Shown piece after piece: positions 43,135 to 54,218 of a DNA stretch of 60,000 nucleotides. The notes below the pieces were generated by a model that was given only the letters and a program-made list of their open reading frames with translations, was not told where the DNA came from and did no database searches. This stretch comes from Takakia lepidozioides (Eukaryota > Streptophyta > Takakiopsida > Takakiales > Takakiaceae). Both the position numbers and the translations under genes were made by a program. Every line of letters starts with the position of its first letter. Position 1 is the first letter of the stretch. The stretch covers positions 25,236,001 to 25,296,000 of the forward strand of contig CM060733.1 of NCBI GenBank assembly GCA_030704615.1, given 5' to 3'.

Positions 43135-44962
43135 GAATTTGAAGCAAACGGATGGCATTTGGGGATATGTTCAAGCTTTCAATGTGCTGTTGCTCAAAGT
43201 CGCGGACATGGCAAAACCAGAAATGGTCTTCAACTTTGTGGCGGGACTGGCCCCATGGGCCAGGCGGAAGTTGGAGGAGAAGCCACCTAAGACTTTGAAC
43301 GAGGCAATTGAGAGGGCTGAATGTTTCTCGGATGTCCCTAGGGGCGAAAGACAAGGCCATACGGAGCTGAACCACAAGAAGATCCGTCGGGAGGGTGACT
43401 CCTTCTGACCAAAAAAGAAGTGGTATAGGCCACGCGGCGACAATGGCACATGGAAATCGAAGGGAGGGCCTTTACACCTCAAGACGGCACCCGGTGCTCC
43501 GAAAGAAAAATCAGGTGCAACGGCTTATGGTGGACAGAAGGCGACCTTCGATGGGGTGTGCTTTAATTGCGGGGAGCCTGGGCACATGGCTAAGAAGTGC
43601 GCGAAGCCCCGTCAATTGAGCATGACTTGGGCAACCACGGAGTTGTCCGAAGATTCCATCAGCCGCTTGGTGGAAGCGGTGGTCACCAAGACTTGCAAGG
43701 TAGGCAACTACTCTTGTGAGTTGTATCAGGAGACTGGCCCCTTCCGTAAATGGAGTCAGTTAATGTTTGTGAGTGGGATAATTTCCGGAACTAACATGTC
43801 GTTGTTGGTGGACACAGGAGCATCGCACTCCTTCATGACACCGACAATGGCACGGAAGCTGGGGCTCCCGACAAGTGATGTGGGGGCCTCTATTGAAGTG
43901 TGTTCTGCCAAAGGAGACGAGGTTGGCGTTCGATGTTCCTCTTCAGTTCGGGAGTTGGGAGGGACGTGAGAACTTTACCATTTGCGAGATGAGTGGATCT
44001 CATTTCGGGATGACATTTTTGAGCAAATCCGGAGCGGTCATAGATGGCCGCAAGAGATGAGTCACGCTACCATGTGGGGATGGTGGCGAAGTTTTACGAG
44101 TGTCGAAAACGCCCAACCGAGTGGGAGGGCAAATAAACTTGTTGACAGCAAGGGAGTGGGCCGTGGAGGAGCCACATGAACCCCAGTTTTTGCTTTATGT
44201 AAGATAAGTGGAAGGAGAAGTCGATAAGGAGCCGAGCCCAGATTGAATCAAGGGGATCTTGGAAAAATACCAGGATGTGATGCCGGAAGATTTACCAAGC
44301 GGCTTGCCACCGCGAAGAGGAGTTGACCACAAGATTGAGGTGATACCGGGGTTGGAGCCGCCTGCCAAGGCGCCCTACCGGTTGAGCCACAAAGAGTTGG
44401 TCGAGCTGAAGGCTCAGCTCAAGGATCAAATGTCAAAGGGGTACATCCGGCCGAATAAGTCACCTTACGAAGCCCCGGTGCTATTCGTAGACAAGAAGGA
44501 TGGGACGCTGCGAATGTGTGTCGATTATAGGGCTCTAAATAAGGTGACTATCAAAAACCGGTACGCTTTGCCAAAGATCGATGACCTCTTCAATCGGTTG
44601 GCAGGAGCGAAGTATTTCAGTCGGATCGTATAACGCTCCGGCTACCATCAAATCCGAATGGCAGAAGGAGATGAGGAGAAGACCTCGTGCATGATGTCAA
44701 GATATGGTTCATATGAGTTCTTGGTGATGTCTTTTGGGCTTACCAACGCACCCGTGACCTTTAGCACGTTAATGAACAGCCTTTTCCAGGAGTGGTTGGA
44801 TGACTTTGTGATCATGTACATCAACGACATCTTGCTGTACTCGAAAACAAAGAAAGAGCACCTGGAGATGGGAGTTCCAGAAATTGCGGGAAGGGAAGCT
44901 GTATGCCAAAGCTTCAAAGTACAAATTCGGGGTCACGAAAGTGGAGTTCCTAGGGCATGTGA
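43135..44962 (+). mobile_element. Gypsy chromovirus copy B, internal fragment (gag-protease-RT)
   Basis: Starts inside gag (LKQTDG... FNVLLLKVADMAKPE) and runs through the knuckle CFNCGEPGHMAKKC, protease LLVDTGASHSFM and RT to about 44962, where the LTR of copy C begins. It has no LTR of its own. Breaks: TGA at 43406, a deletion around 43920, a stop near 44631, and the RT catalytic box reads YIND where copy A has YIDD, so it is inactive. Confidence 0.9.
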
Positions 44963-45979
44963 TGTCGCGGCCTTTGCCTTAAGGGCAGGGGGTCGGGACA
45001 CGAGAGGGGCTGCCCCTGTGGTGGGGGCAGTGACAACAATAGATACGGGGGCTAAAGCACCCTTGAGTGCCCAAGGCACTCAAGGAGGCGGAGGCGCTCA
45101 CTAGGTGGAGCCCCGCACACCGGGTTGCGGTGGGGGTGGTTCCACGAGGGGTGGTGGTAGCTTAGTGGGTCTCACTAGGGGTGGCATAGGACTCACCATG
45201 GGGCAGAGACCCTGTGGTGGGAGTTGTGGGGAGTCTTGGGACTCATCACGGTCCAATGGGACCGTGGTGGGTGGGCCAAGACTCACCGCGACTCATCACC
45301 GGGAGTCGAGGGTTTTCCTGGTGGTTCACCATAAAAAGATGGTGTTGTTTGTGAAACCCCCGCGGCTGAAGGTTTTATCCTCATTTAAATCTCTGACATC
45401 CAAAAGTATATATAGGGAGTAGTAACCCTGAGAACGGTGCAAGCCCGTTGGTGACCAAAAACTAATGAGTAAGCATGAGAGTCGGAAAACAACCAAGGTG
45501 TGGGGAGTTGTTCCGAACTGCCATCAACTTTCCACTTGGCCCAAATTGAGAGAGGGTCTCGTGGAGGAGCAAAGGGGGACCGTTATGTCTCGGTGAGCAG
45601 CCGAAGCTCCGAGTTGGCCCGGCGGCCAGTTTGCACTACAGCAAATGGGGGGGATTTGCGACGCCAGCCGCGCCCCCACGCCCCGCACGGCGATGAGCCT
45701 GCGACGCCGAGCCTGCGGCATTTTTTTGCAACGCCCCGGCATCGCAATCCCTCGCTGCGACACCATTACGACGCCCAGCCGTCGTAAGGTGGCATGAAAG
45801 AGGAAAGAGGGCCCTCGCTGCGACGGATTTTTCTTGCGACGCCCTGGCATCGGAAATCCAATTTTTTTATAATATTTTATTTTATTTTTACGATGTGACA
45901 CTTCGGCATCGCAAAAGCGTCACTAAGAGCGCCCCAGCGCCTTTGCGACGCCAGGGCGTCGCAACAACATCACCATAGT

Positions 45980-46010
<31 letters not shown>

Positions 46011-46905
46011 GGGCTTTGCGGCTTTCAACTTCACAAAAGCGTCGTTGGAGGCGCCCCGCACTGGGACGCCCAACATTGCGACGCCAGGGGGTCACAACGG
46101 CGTCGCCACAGGGGGTCGCAATGGTGTTGTGGTCAGCTTAGGTCATCACAAGGACGTCGTTTGGGGCGCTTGGCGGTGGGGGGGTGCAACAACGACGACA
46201 ATGCTAGGGCTGGGGCTGGGCATTAAGGCTGTGGAGGTTGCAACTCCCCGGCGTCCCAAAAGAGACCCCCTTAGAAGGAACTTGAAGGCTCTTGAAGTAA
46301 ATCTTTATATGTGTATATATATATTTAGATTGTTTCTGTGATACATAGATGTAGCGTAGATGTGTTGGTTAGTTTGTAGTGTCTTAGAAATGTTATAACG
46401 TAGAGGTCTTAGGTTCAAGTATGCATTGCATGATATATGTAGAACAATGAACATATTGCCATTAGATAGAACCGGAGTCAATGGTCAACAAGTTTTTGAA
46501 ATTCAAATTTCAAATTCAAATTTTCCCGCCTAAATTCAAATGCACCCTCTTAAATTGTGACGTCTGGGCGTCGCACTTTGCGACCCCTGGACGGTGCTAA
46601 TTTTGCAATGCAGAGTAAGGTTTTTTTTTTTTTTTTTTTTTTTACGACGCCCAGGCGTCGTCAATCGCGGTTTCGCCTATTTGCGACCCCTATTGGTCGC
46701 AAATTTGCGACGTTTTTTTGGCGACGGACTTGCGACGCTCGGGCGTCGCAAATTTGGGTTTTCCCCCCTGCCCGAAAATGGCTGTTATACGACGCTGCGG
46801 CGTCGGAAACCCCCCCCTTTTCCTGTAGTGTTGGGAGTTAGGCGCGCGCATCAAAGCGAGTAACTATGACTTGAAGGGGAGCTTACCGAAGTGAGGTGCG
46901 CGACA
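44963..46905 (+). repeat. Gypsy copy C LTR, interrupted
   Basis: TG...CA ends, inverted repeat near 45063-45085 and TATATATA near 45410. Interrupted at 45634-46830. Confidence 0.9.
45634..46830. mobile_element. CACTA-like (EnSpm/CMC) non-autonomous element, 1197 bp
   Basis: Ends are CACTACAGCAAATGGGGGGG and, inverted, CACTACAGGAAAAGGGGGGG: terminal repeats of about 30 bases with few mismatches. A 3-bp target duplication TTG flanks it (45631-45633 and 46831-46833), and removing it restores the LTR sequence. Both subterminal zones are full of GCGACGCC/GGCGTCGC inverted motifs, as expected of transposase-binding arrays. No transposase is seen; two T-runs over 20 bases lie inside. Confidence 0.9.
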
Positions 46906-46907
46906 CT

Positions 46908-46919
46908 TGGTATCAGAGC
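46908..46919 (+). promoter_or_regulatory. Gypsy copy C primer binding site
   Basis: TGGTATCAGAGC, complementary to initiator methionine tRNA, two bases after the LTR. Confidence 0.88.
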
Positions 46920-46960
46920 TTAGAGTTCAGTACTTGATCGTCCTTGAGATCGGCCTCATC

Positions 46961-47331
46961 ATGGGGTCGGGCAAGCCAAAACCAAAGCAGAATGGCCCGA
47001 AAGATGATGATCCTGGTGAGCCCGATGGGGGCGACATATCACCGAAGCGGCAATTTGAGGAGGCGATTCATGCTTTTGAAAGCGAGGCCACTCAAGGACG
47101 GGAGGAATCTGGGAAGTCGGAGCCTGAGAACCTCCCGGAGGCTCCGCCAGACCAACATATGTCTCCCATGCTAGCAGCCTTTTGGGAAGGGTTGTTGGCG
47201 CAGTTTGGCGGGACGTTGAAAGACGTGTTGAAGGCGGCTAATGCCACTTCCACTAAGGCAAAGTTTAAGGTGAAGCCTAAGGAACCCGGCACCTTCGAAG
47301 GCGTCCGAAATCGGAAGGCACTCAACACCTG
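46961..47331 (+). pseudogene. Gypsy copy C gag, truncated
   Basis: The frame opens MGSGKPKPKQNGPKDDDPGE and is cut at ALNT by the LTR of copy D, which in another element would continue WLLELEQYF. Confidence 0.85.
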
Positions 47332-48059
47332 TGTCGCGCACCTCACTTCGGTAAGCTCCCCTTCAAGTCATAGGTTCTCGCTTTGATTCGCGCGCCTAAC
47401 TCCCAAACTGGCCGTCGGGCCAACTCGGAGCCTCGGCTGTTCACTGGGATATAATGGTCCCCCTTTACTTCTCCACGAGACCCTCTCTCAATTTGGGCCA
47501 AGTGGAAATTCCCTTTGGTTGATGGCAGTCCGGAACAGCTCCCCACACCTTGGTCGCTTTCCTGCTCGCACACTTACTCACTAGTTTTTGGTCACCAACG
47601 GGCTTGCACCATTCTAGGGGTTACTACTCCCTATATATACTTCTGTGACTGTCCGCGGGGGTTTCACAAACAACCCTACCATTTTATGGCAAACCACCAC
47701 GAAAACCCTCAACTCCAGATGATGACTCGCAGTGAGTCTTGGCCCACCCACCACGGTCCCATTGGACCGTAATGAGTCCCAAGACTCCCCACGACTCCCA
47801 CCACAAGGTCTCCGCCCCCATGGTGAGTCCTATGCCACCCCCATTAAGTCCCACTAAGCTACCACTACCCCTCGTGGAACCACCCCCACCGCAACCTGGT
47901 GTGCGGGGCTCCACCTAGTGAGCGCCTCCGCCTCCTTGAGTGCCTTAGGCACTCAAGGGTGCTTCAGCCCCCGCATCTATTGTTGCCACTGCCCCCACCA
48001 CAGGGGCAGCCCCTCTTGTGTCCCGGCCCCTCTTGCCCTCAAGCCGAATGGTCGCGACA
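47332..48059 (-). repeat. Gypsy copy D 3' LTR
   Basis: TG...CA ends, inverted repeat near 47935-47958, TATATATA near 47632. Confidence 0.93.
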
Positions 48060-48993
48060 CACACCCCTACCAACAGGGAATCGATGACCTCATCGACTTG
48101 TCCGTTTTGTAGAAACGAACATCCAATTGTGGCGTCCCACATCAAGGAGTTTGTTTCCGTACCATAGCGTTCCATGGCAAAGAACCAAACCCCCACTTGA
48201 CTCTACTCTCCATTAGCTAGTTCGGCCGACTTCCTCCAAGTCTCGGCCAAGGGTTGAGCCTCTTAAGCTCCTCCTAGTGCACTCTTCTTGGCCCACTTCA
48301 AGGCCAAGGTACGATCCTCCCCGAGGATCGAATCGCCTTATTGCAACAACGTTGCTTGCAACCGCTCATGATGCCGCTTTTGGCATCACCTTGAGCAAGG
48401 GTTCACCTTGAACCCTTTTTTACTAGGAAGATAACCTTGAACCAACCGTGCGCCCCAATCACTACAATTGGGTCCACCTTGGAATGCTGGCCTGAGGTAC
48501 GGGAACACGCCGAAGCCGCACTACGACTTCGTCCCGAGGCTACACGATTATAGTACGTGAACGGAAGCACGTAGCTTCCGCGTTAGCCCGCACTACTAGG
48601 CAACCGCCTTGGTAACGTAGTTATAGTACGCGCACGTTCCAAGTGCGCACTAGCACGTGAACTCCCAAGAAAGGCGCAAGTTTCATTGCCCCTTGGATAG
48701 GAGTCACCCAATTTCGGCACTTCGCAAACACACGATTAACCCAATTTATCTCTCCCACTTTTGTAAGCTAGCATGCATTCTACACACTAGACAACCATAT
48801 CATGCATCACCATTCCAAACAAAATAGGACGCACAACATTTGGAAACCATTTCATTTATAACAAAATTTGTACAATACAAGTTTTTGCAAGCGGATTCCT
48901 GAGCTAGTTAAGCCGGGCTAAGCATGCATTTCCTCCCCAACGCTCCAAAGTTGATGTCCCCATCAACGTTTCTTCCGCTTTTGAGGTCGCATT
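48060..48993 (-). other. Gypsy copy D 3' untranslated interior
   Basis: Lies between the chromodomain frame and the 3' LTR; the left half resembles copy A 17525-17960. The right half (48490-48760) has several GTACGTGAA/AGCACGTA-like motifs and no coding frame. Confidence 0.7.
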
Positions 48994-49716
48994 TCAAAAG
49001 TTGCAACCGCCTCGGATGCATTTCTCATTTCTGAGGCACGCACCCAAGATGCCTTCACATGATGATAGCCCTTCCATTTCACGAGATATTCCGTTTTCTC
49101 GATTCTTGAACCTCCTTGACTTCAGCATTGCCTCCACCTCATACTCAGGTTTATTTTCATGATCCAACAGCATAGGTGGCGGACGCAACACTTGATGCCG
49201 ATTCGGACGCACTTCATCTTTGAAGTAAGGCTTCAAAAGAGAGACGTGGAATACCGGATGCACCTTGCTGTTTTCCGGTAGCTCCAATTCATACACATCC
49301 TCATTCATAACCTTCCGGATGCGAAAGGGTCCCGCATACGGAGGTACGAACTTCGGACTCACTTCCAGAGGTAGTCGGAAATTCTTGATGTTCAACCAGA
49401 CCTCCGTGCCTGCCTCAAACTTAATTTCCTTCCGCTTTCGATTCGCCTGCCGTTCATACCGTTTCCTAGCTTTGGCAATGTTGTACTTTGCGAGCTTCAT
49501 CTTGTCCCGGGCGAACCAGGACGCGTTGAGGGGCACAAACTGTCTCTTGATAAGTTCCTTGAACCCACTCCAGTTCAAGGTTTCCTTGTTTGGACCTCGG
49601 TCATAAAGGCGTTTCTGCCACCATTGTTGAGCATAGCCCCTCGAATAGGTGGGAGCCACTTCCACCTGATCCTCGTCACTCAACTTGGCCGCCCGGAAGT
49701 ACTGCTCTAGCTCCAA
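48960..49716 (-). pseudogene. Gag-integrase-chromodomain chimera of copy D
   Basis: The frame reads gag (MELEQYFRAAKLSDED ... LNASWFARDKM) and, without a stop, integrase C-terminus (KLAKYNIAKARKRYE), the GPF-type region VPPYAGPFRIRKV, VHPVFHVSLLKPY, and the chromodomain start EYEVEAMLKSRRF. The chromodomain continues after a frame change near 49095 as EYLVKWKGYHHVKASWV and a basic tail. The fusion point at DKM|KLAK is in frame. Chromodomains in this group target integration to modified chromatin. The usual TWEP reads ASWV here. Confidence 0.85.
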
Positions 49717-49743
49717 GAGCCAGGTGTTGAGTGCCTTCCGATT

Positions 49744-50085
49744 TTAGACGCCCTCGAAGGTGCCGGGTTCCTTAGGCTTCATCTTAAACTTTGCCTTAGT
49801 GGAAGTGGCATTAACCGCCTTCAACACGTCTTTCAACATCCCGCCAAACTGCGCCAACAACCCTTCCCAAAAGGCTACTGGCATGGGAGGCATATGTTGG
49901 TCTGGCGGAGCCTCCGGGAGGTTCTCGGGCTCCGACTTCCCAGATTCCTCCCGTTCTTGAGCAACCTCAAAAGCATGAATCGTCTCCTCAAATTGCAGCT
50001 TCGGTGATATGTCGCCCCCATCGGGCTCACCAGGATCATCATCTTTCGGGCCGTTCCGCTTTCGCTTTGGTTTGCCCGACCCCAT
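49744..50085 (-). pseudogene. Gypsy copy D gag N-terminus
   Basis: Starts MGSGKPKRKRNG at ATG 50085 and ends at a TAA near 49745 in the position of VRNRKAL, just before the chimeric frame. Confidence 0.85.
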
Positions 50086-50140
50086 GATGAGGCCGATCTC
50101 AAGGACGATTGCGTACTGAACTCTAAGCTCTAATACCAAG

Positions 50141-50856
50141 TGTCGCGCACCTCACTTCGGTAAGTTCCCCTTCAAGTCATAGTTACTCGCTTTGATGCGC
50201 GCGCCTAACTCCCAAACTGGCCGCCGGGCCAACTCGGAGCTTCGGCTGCTCATCGGGACATAACGGTCCCCCTTTGCTCCTCCACGAGACTCTCTCTCGA
50301 TTTGGGCCAAGTGGAAATTCCCTTTGGTCGATGGCAGTCCGGAACAGCTCCCCACGCTTTTTGGCTCGCACGCTTACTCACTAGTTTTGGGTCACCAACG
50401 GGCTTGCACCGTTCTTGGAGTTACTACTCCCTGTATATACTTCTGTGACTGTCCGCAGGGGTTTCACAAACAACCATGCCATTTTATGGCGAACCACCAC
50501 GAAAACCCTTGACTCTCGGTGATGAGTCGCGGTGAGTCTTGGCCCACCCACCACGGTCCCATTGGACTGTGATGAGTCCCAAGACTCCCTACGATTCCCA
50601 CCACAAGGTCTCCGCCCCATGGTGAGTCCTATGTCACCCCCAGTAAGACCCACGAAGCTACCATCACCCCTCGTGGAACCACCCCCACTGCAACCCGGTA
50701 TGCGGGGTTCCACCTAGTGAGCGTCTCCGCCTGCTTGAGTGCCCAAGGCACTCAAGGGTGCTTCAGCCCCCGTATCTATTGTTGCCACTGCCCCCACCAC
50801 AGGGGCAACCCCTTTTGTGTTCCGACCCCCTGCCCTCAAGGCGAAGGGCCGCGACA
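50141..50856 (-). repeat. Gypsy copy D 5' LTR
   Basis: TG...CA ends; the adjacent primer site on the minus strand reads TGGTATTAGAGC, one base off the family sequence. Confidence 0.93.
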
Positions 50857-51610
50857 TGATCGAACCTCTTGGAGAATGGGGGCTTGGGGGTGGGTGGATA
50901 CCCATTGAACCAGGTTGAGGGAGGAGTAGAATCTGTCTAGCCTAGCCATCTGAAGGTCGGGGGGCTGTCTGTTGTTTGACCAGGTGAACGACGAGAGGTT
51001 TGTGATAGCGGAGGCAGATGGGGGGGGGAGGAGGGAATGACTGCTTCGGTAAGATTGTGATGATGAGTGAGGTTATACCAACTATCCATCTCTTGAGAGG
51101 ACGGATTGAAGCTGGATGGCCCACGTCGGTCGCGTAAATTTTCCACCATGTTGAAATCGCCCATCAAAACCCAACTATCAATGCTAGGCAGGTTTGTCAT
51201 ATGCTCATCAAAAGCAGTCCAGAATTCAGCTCTCTCCATCGTGGAGTTAGGAGCGTAAATATTAACGAATCCTATTGTTCCTGCATTGGTTGGGAGGGAA
51301 ATGGCACAGAACTGAGCCCTTCCGGGTATCCACGACCCTTCCGAGTGCATGAGTGAGTGAATAGAGGAAGAGAGGAGGAAGGCAGTTCCCCCCCTGGTGC
51401 CCACCAAGGTTGGTTTCCAGAGGGAAAGGGTTAAGGGCCATAGGTGGTCGGAGAGGTTGGATATTTTGATAGTGTCAAGCTTATGTTCTTGAATGGCCAC
51501 TATAACATCTTGTTGTTGCAAAGGGCTGAGCCAAGATTTAAGCCTAACTCTTTTGAGGGAGTCTTGTCCTTGGCCTATCCCCCTGATATTCCAAGAAGAG
51601 AGTTTAATTA
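50857..51610 (-). pseudogene. L1 ORF2 endonuclease domain
   Basis: The frame starts near 51610 with LIKLSSWNIRGIG, the plant L1 opening, followed by AIQEHKL, FVNIYAPN, VLMGDFNMV (catalytic GDFN) and RRGPSSF. It stops at about 50937; in a shifted frame RLDRFYSS continues to 50857, where Gypsy copy D begins. RT and the rest of ORF2 are absent. Confidence 0.88.
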
Positions 51611-51649
51611 ACATTGGGGGGGAAGTATTGGCCGAGAAGAGTGTTCTCA

Positions 51650-53490
51650 TTTGATGGCCTTGGGGCGTGAAACAAAGAGCCTCTTGTCGGTATGAGGTAG
51701 GGAGCTAACCCAGCAGAAGCCCGGAGGGGCTGTTGGGAGGAATTTTTTGACTTGAATGTGGATGAGGGTTGGGGCATAAAAGGGCGGGGGTTGAGGTGGA
51801 TGTGGGATGAACTGACCAGATGGGGGTTTTGTGGCAGCGATGGAGAGGAGGTGAGCATAAATACGGAGGAAGGTGGATGGGAGAGGCAATAGCGTGAAGG
51901 CAGGGGCCTGGTGTAGTTGACTGCTGTGATAAGGGAGAGAGGCTGGTGAGGTAAAGGAAATTGAAGGGAGCTTCTTACGACGAGCGGCTCTGATTCTCGG
52001 TTCCTGGAAGCATAAGACCCAACATCTTTTTGCATCTTTCAAATCAGGATAGAATATAAAGCAGGGGGAGGGGGTGAGGGGAACCTGAGTGTCGATTGCA
52101 GGTGTTGGTGTGAGCATGAGAGGAGGCCCGCATGGTGAATCAAGCATGTCTTTGAGATTCATCGCTGGGGACAACTGGGAGTCTTGTAGTTGTGGTGGCG
52201 ATGGAGCGGGCGTCAACTGGTGGGGCAACGTCGGTGCTACTACCATTAATTGGCCGGAGGCACTCGAGGAAGAAGATTGATCCTTTGCTGCTGTTACCCC
52301 ATAGAGATGGTCCCTGGTGCGCTGCAGGTTGCCTCGGTGGTTGTCTTTGTCCTCTATGATAGCATCCAGCATTGTGAATGCATTTGAGAACGTTTCCCTG
52401 AATTTCGGTCTGAGTTTGCTAGCTCCCCTTGGCTCTGAGAGAATGCTTCTTTTAGGCGGCTGGGCTATGTAGATGTCAGCCTCCTTCATAAAGGCCAAGA
52501 TGTGGGTAGCTGGGTTGCAGCTGAGACCTTGGAAGTTTTCCAAGTATGAACCCCACGACACTTTGGTGGTGCCAGCCAGGTGATAGTAGGGTAGGAAGGC
52601 CATGAAGAATTCTTGTATATTTTTTTTGAGCATGTTCTCAGGGCAGCTGTCAGGTGGACAAGTAGCGATGAAGTGCCGGACATCCTGGATGGTGATCCAA
52701 AGGGATGCAAAATCCTCCCAAGCCGCTTCCGTGATGAGAAAAGACTAGGGGGGACCTTTCCTGTAGACCAGCGGCTGATGCATGAGGCTTTTGGGGGTTC
52801 TTCAATGTTGACCTCGGAGGAGTATCGTAAAGAGATGTGCTGGAATGATTTGATGCTCATGCAGATCCTAGCCACCAAAGGATTGCTCGCAATTCCCGTG
52901 AGCACCACTGTTTTTGAAGTGTTTGGCAGAATGCTAGTGTCGGCCAAGGGGGGTGTTGGTGATGGAAGTACATCGCCTACATGGATCTATTTGCCTTTGC
53001 TTGCCCAATTTGCCTTTTTAACTGCAGATTCTTGTCGCATGGGGTCAGCTCCTTCTCTGAGTTTCTTTGGTACTGGTGAGGCCGGGCTGCTGGAGTTCGT
53101 GGCTTTACCTTCCTGTCGCGTGGTTTGCAGCATGTCTACCGGCGTTTTTGAAGCTCCAGCACATTTGAGGGGATGAGCTGCCTTCTGGGAGGGGAGCTGG
53201 ATGTTCCTGGCCCCGCTTCTTTTCCTTTTACCTTCGTTGCAGTTAGCTTTGATATGGCCTACCTGTCCACAGTTGAAGCAGGATAAAGAAGCGGTTTCTT
53301 CCACCAGTTGGATGGTGTAATAATTGTCTTCCCTGTCAATGGGGAGTCTCACATAGGGTGGAAAAGATTCTTCGTTGGGCATCATAACAACAAATTTAGC
53401 ACAGCCTGAGTCGTTTAGCCTTGAGCAATAATGGTGGATTTCCATGTTGGGTCCAATTTGAGATCTTCTGAGGTAAGCAAATGATCAAAC
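51650..53490 (-). pseudogene. L1 ORF1, central and C-terminal part
   Basis: A CCHC knuckle CFNCGQVGHIKANC lies near 53290-53250, preceded by PPYVRLPIDRED. The C-terminal part (52950-51650) is Pro/Ser-rich and spread over several frames. Product: RNA-binding chaperone of the LINE RNP. Confidence 0.75.
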
Positions 53491-54218
53491 TGTCGCGGCC
53501 CTTTGCCTTGAGGGCAGGGGGTCGGGACACATGAGGGGCTGCCCCTGTGGTGGGGGCAGCGGCAGCGATAGGTATGGGGGGCTGAAGCACCCTTGAGTGC
53601 CCAAGGCACTCAAGGAGGTGGAGGCGCTCACTAGGTGGAGCCCCGCACACCGGGTTGCGGTGGGGGTGGCTCCACAAGGGGTGGTGGTAGCTTAGCGGGA
53701 CTTAGTGGGGGTGGCATAGGACTCACCATGGGGGTGGAGACCTCGTGGTGGGAGTCGTGGGGAGTCTTGGGACTCATCACGGTCCATAGGGGCCGTGGTG
53801 AGTGGGCCAAGACTCACCGCGACTCATCACCGGGAGTCGAGGGTTTTCGTGGTGGTTCGCCATAAAATGGCATGGCTGGTTGTGAAACCCCGCGGACAGC
53901 TACAGAAGTATATATAAGGGGAGTAGTAGACCCCGAGAACGGTGCAAGCCCGTTGGGGACCAAAAACTAGTGAGTAAGCGAGCGAGCCGGAAAGCGACCA
54001 AAGAGTGGGGAGCTGTTCCGGACTGCCATCTACCAAAGGGAATTCTCCTAGTCCCAAATAGGTGGAGGGTTTAGTGGGAAGCGAAGGGGGACCGTTATGT
54101 CCCGGTGAGCAGCCGAAGCTCCAAGTTGGCCCGGGCGGCCAGGTTGGGAGTCAGGCGCGCGCATCAAAGCGAGTAACTATGACTTGAAGGGGAGCTTACC
54201 GAAGTGAGGTGCGCGACA
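53491..54218 (+). repeat. Gypsy copy E LTR
   Basis: TG...CA ends, TATATA near 53910, inverted repeat near 53592-53614. Confidence 0.93.

Larger units (their letters stand above)
44963..47331 (+). mobile_element. Gypsy chromovirus copy C: 5' LTR plus gag start
   Basis: LTR at 44963-46905 (about 743 bp after removing the CACTA-like insertion), primer site at 46908-46919, and gag from MGSGKPKPKQ to VRNRKALNT at 47331, where copy D begins. It entered copy B in its RT (VTKVEFLGHV...). The rest of the element and its 3' LTR are absent. Confidence 0.9.
47332..50856 (-). mobile_element. Gypsy chromovirus copy D, internally deleted
   Basis: LTRs at 47332-48059 and 50141-50856 flank a minus-strand interior of only 2.1 kb. 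Gag N-terminus joins directly to the integrase C-terminus and chromodomain, so protease, RT, RNase H and most of integrase are missing. No 5-bp duplication matches (ACCTG on the left, TGATC on the right): copy C gag lies on one side and an L1 LINE on the other, which suggests a rearrangement rather than a clean insertion. Confidence 0.93.

Noticed and set aside
46000-46341. Small proteins with Phe-rich starts inside the CACTA-like element
   Set aside because: They begin in the T-runs and read through the palindromic arrays; no family features.
51900-52633. Proline-rich host protein
   Set aside because: It lies between the L1 ORF1 zinc knuckle and the L1 endonuclease on the same strand, so it is the ORF1 C-terminal tail.
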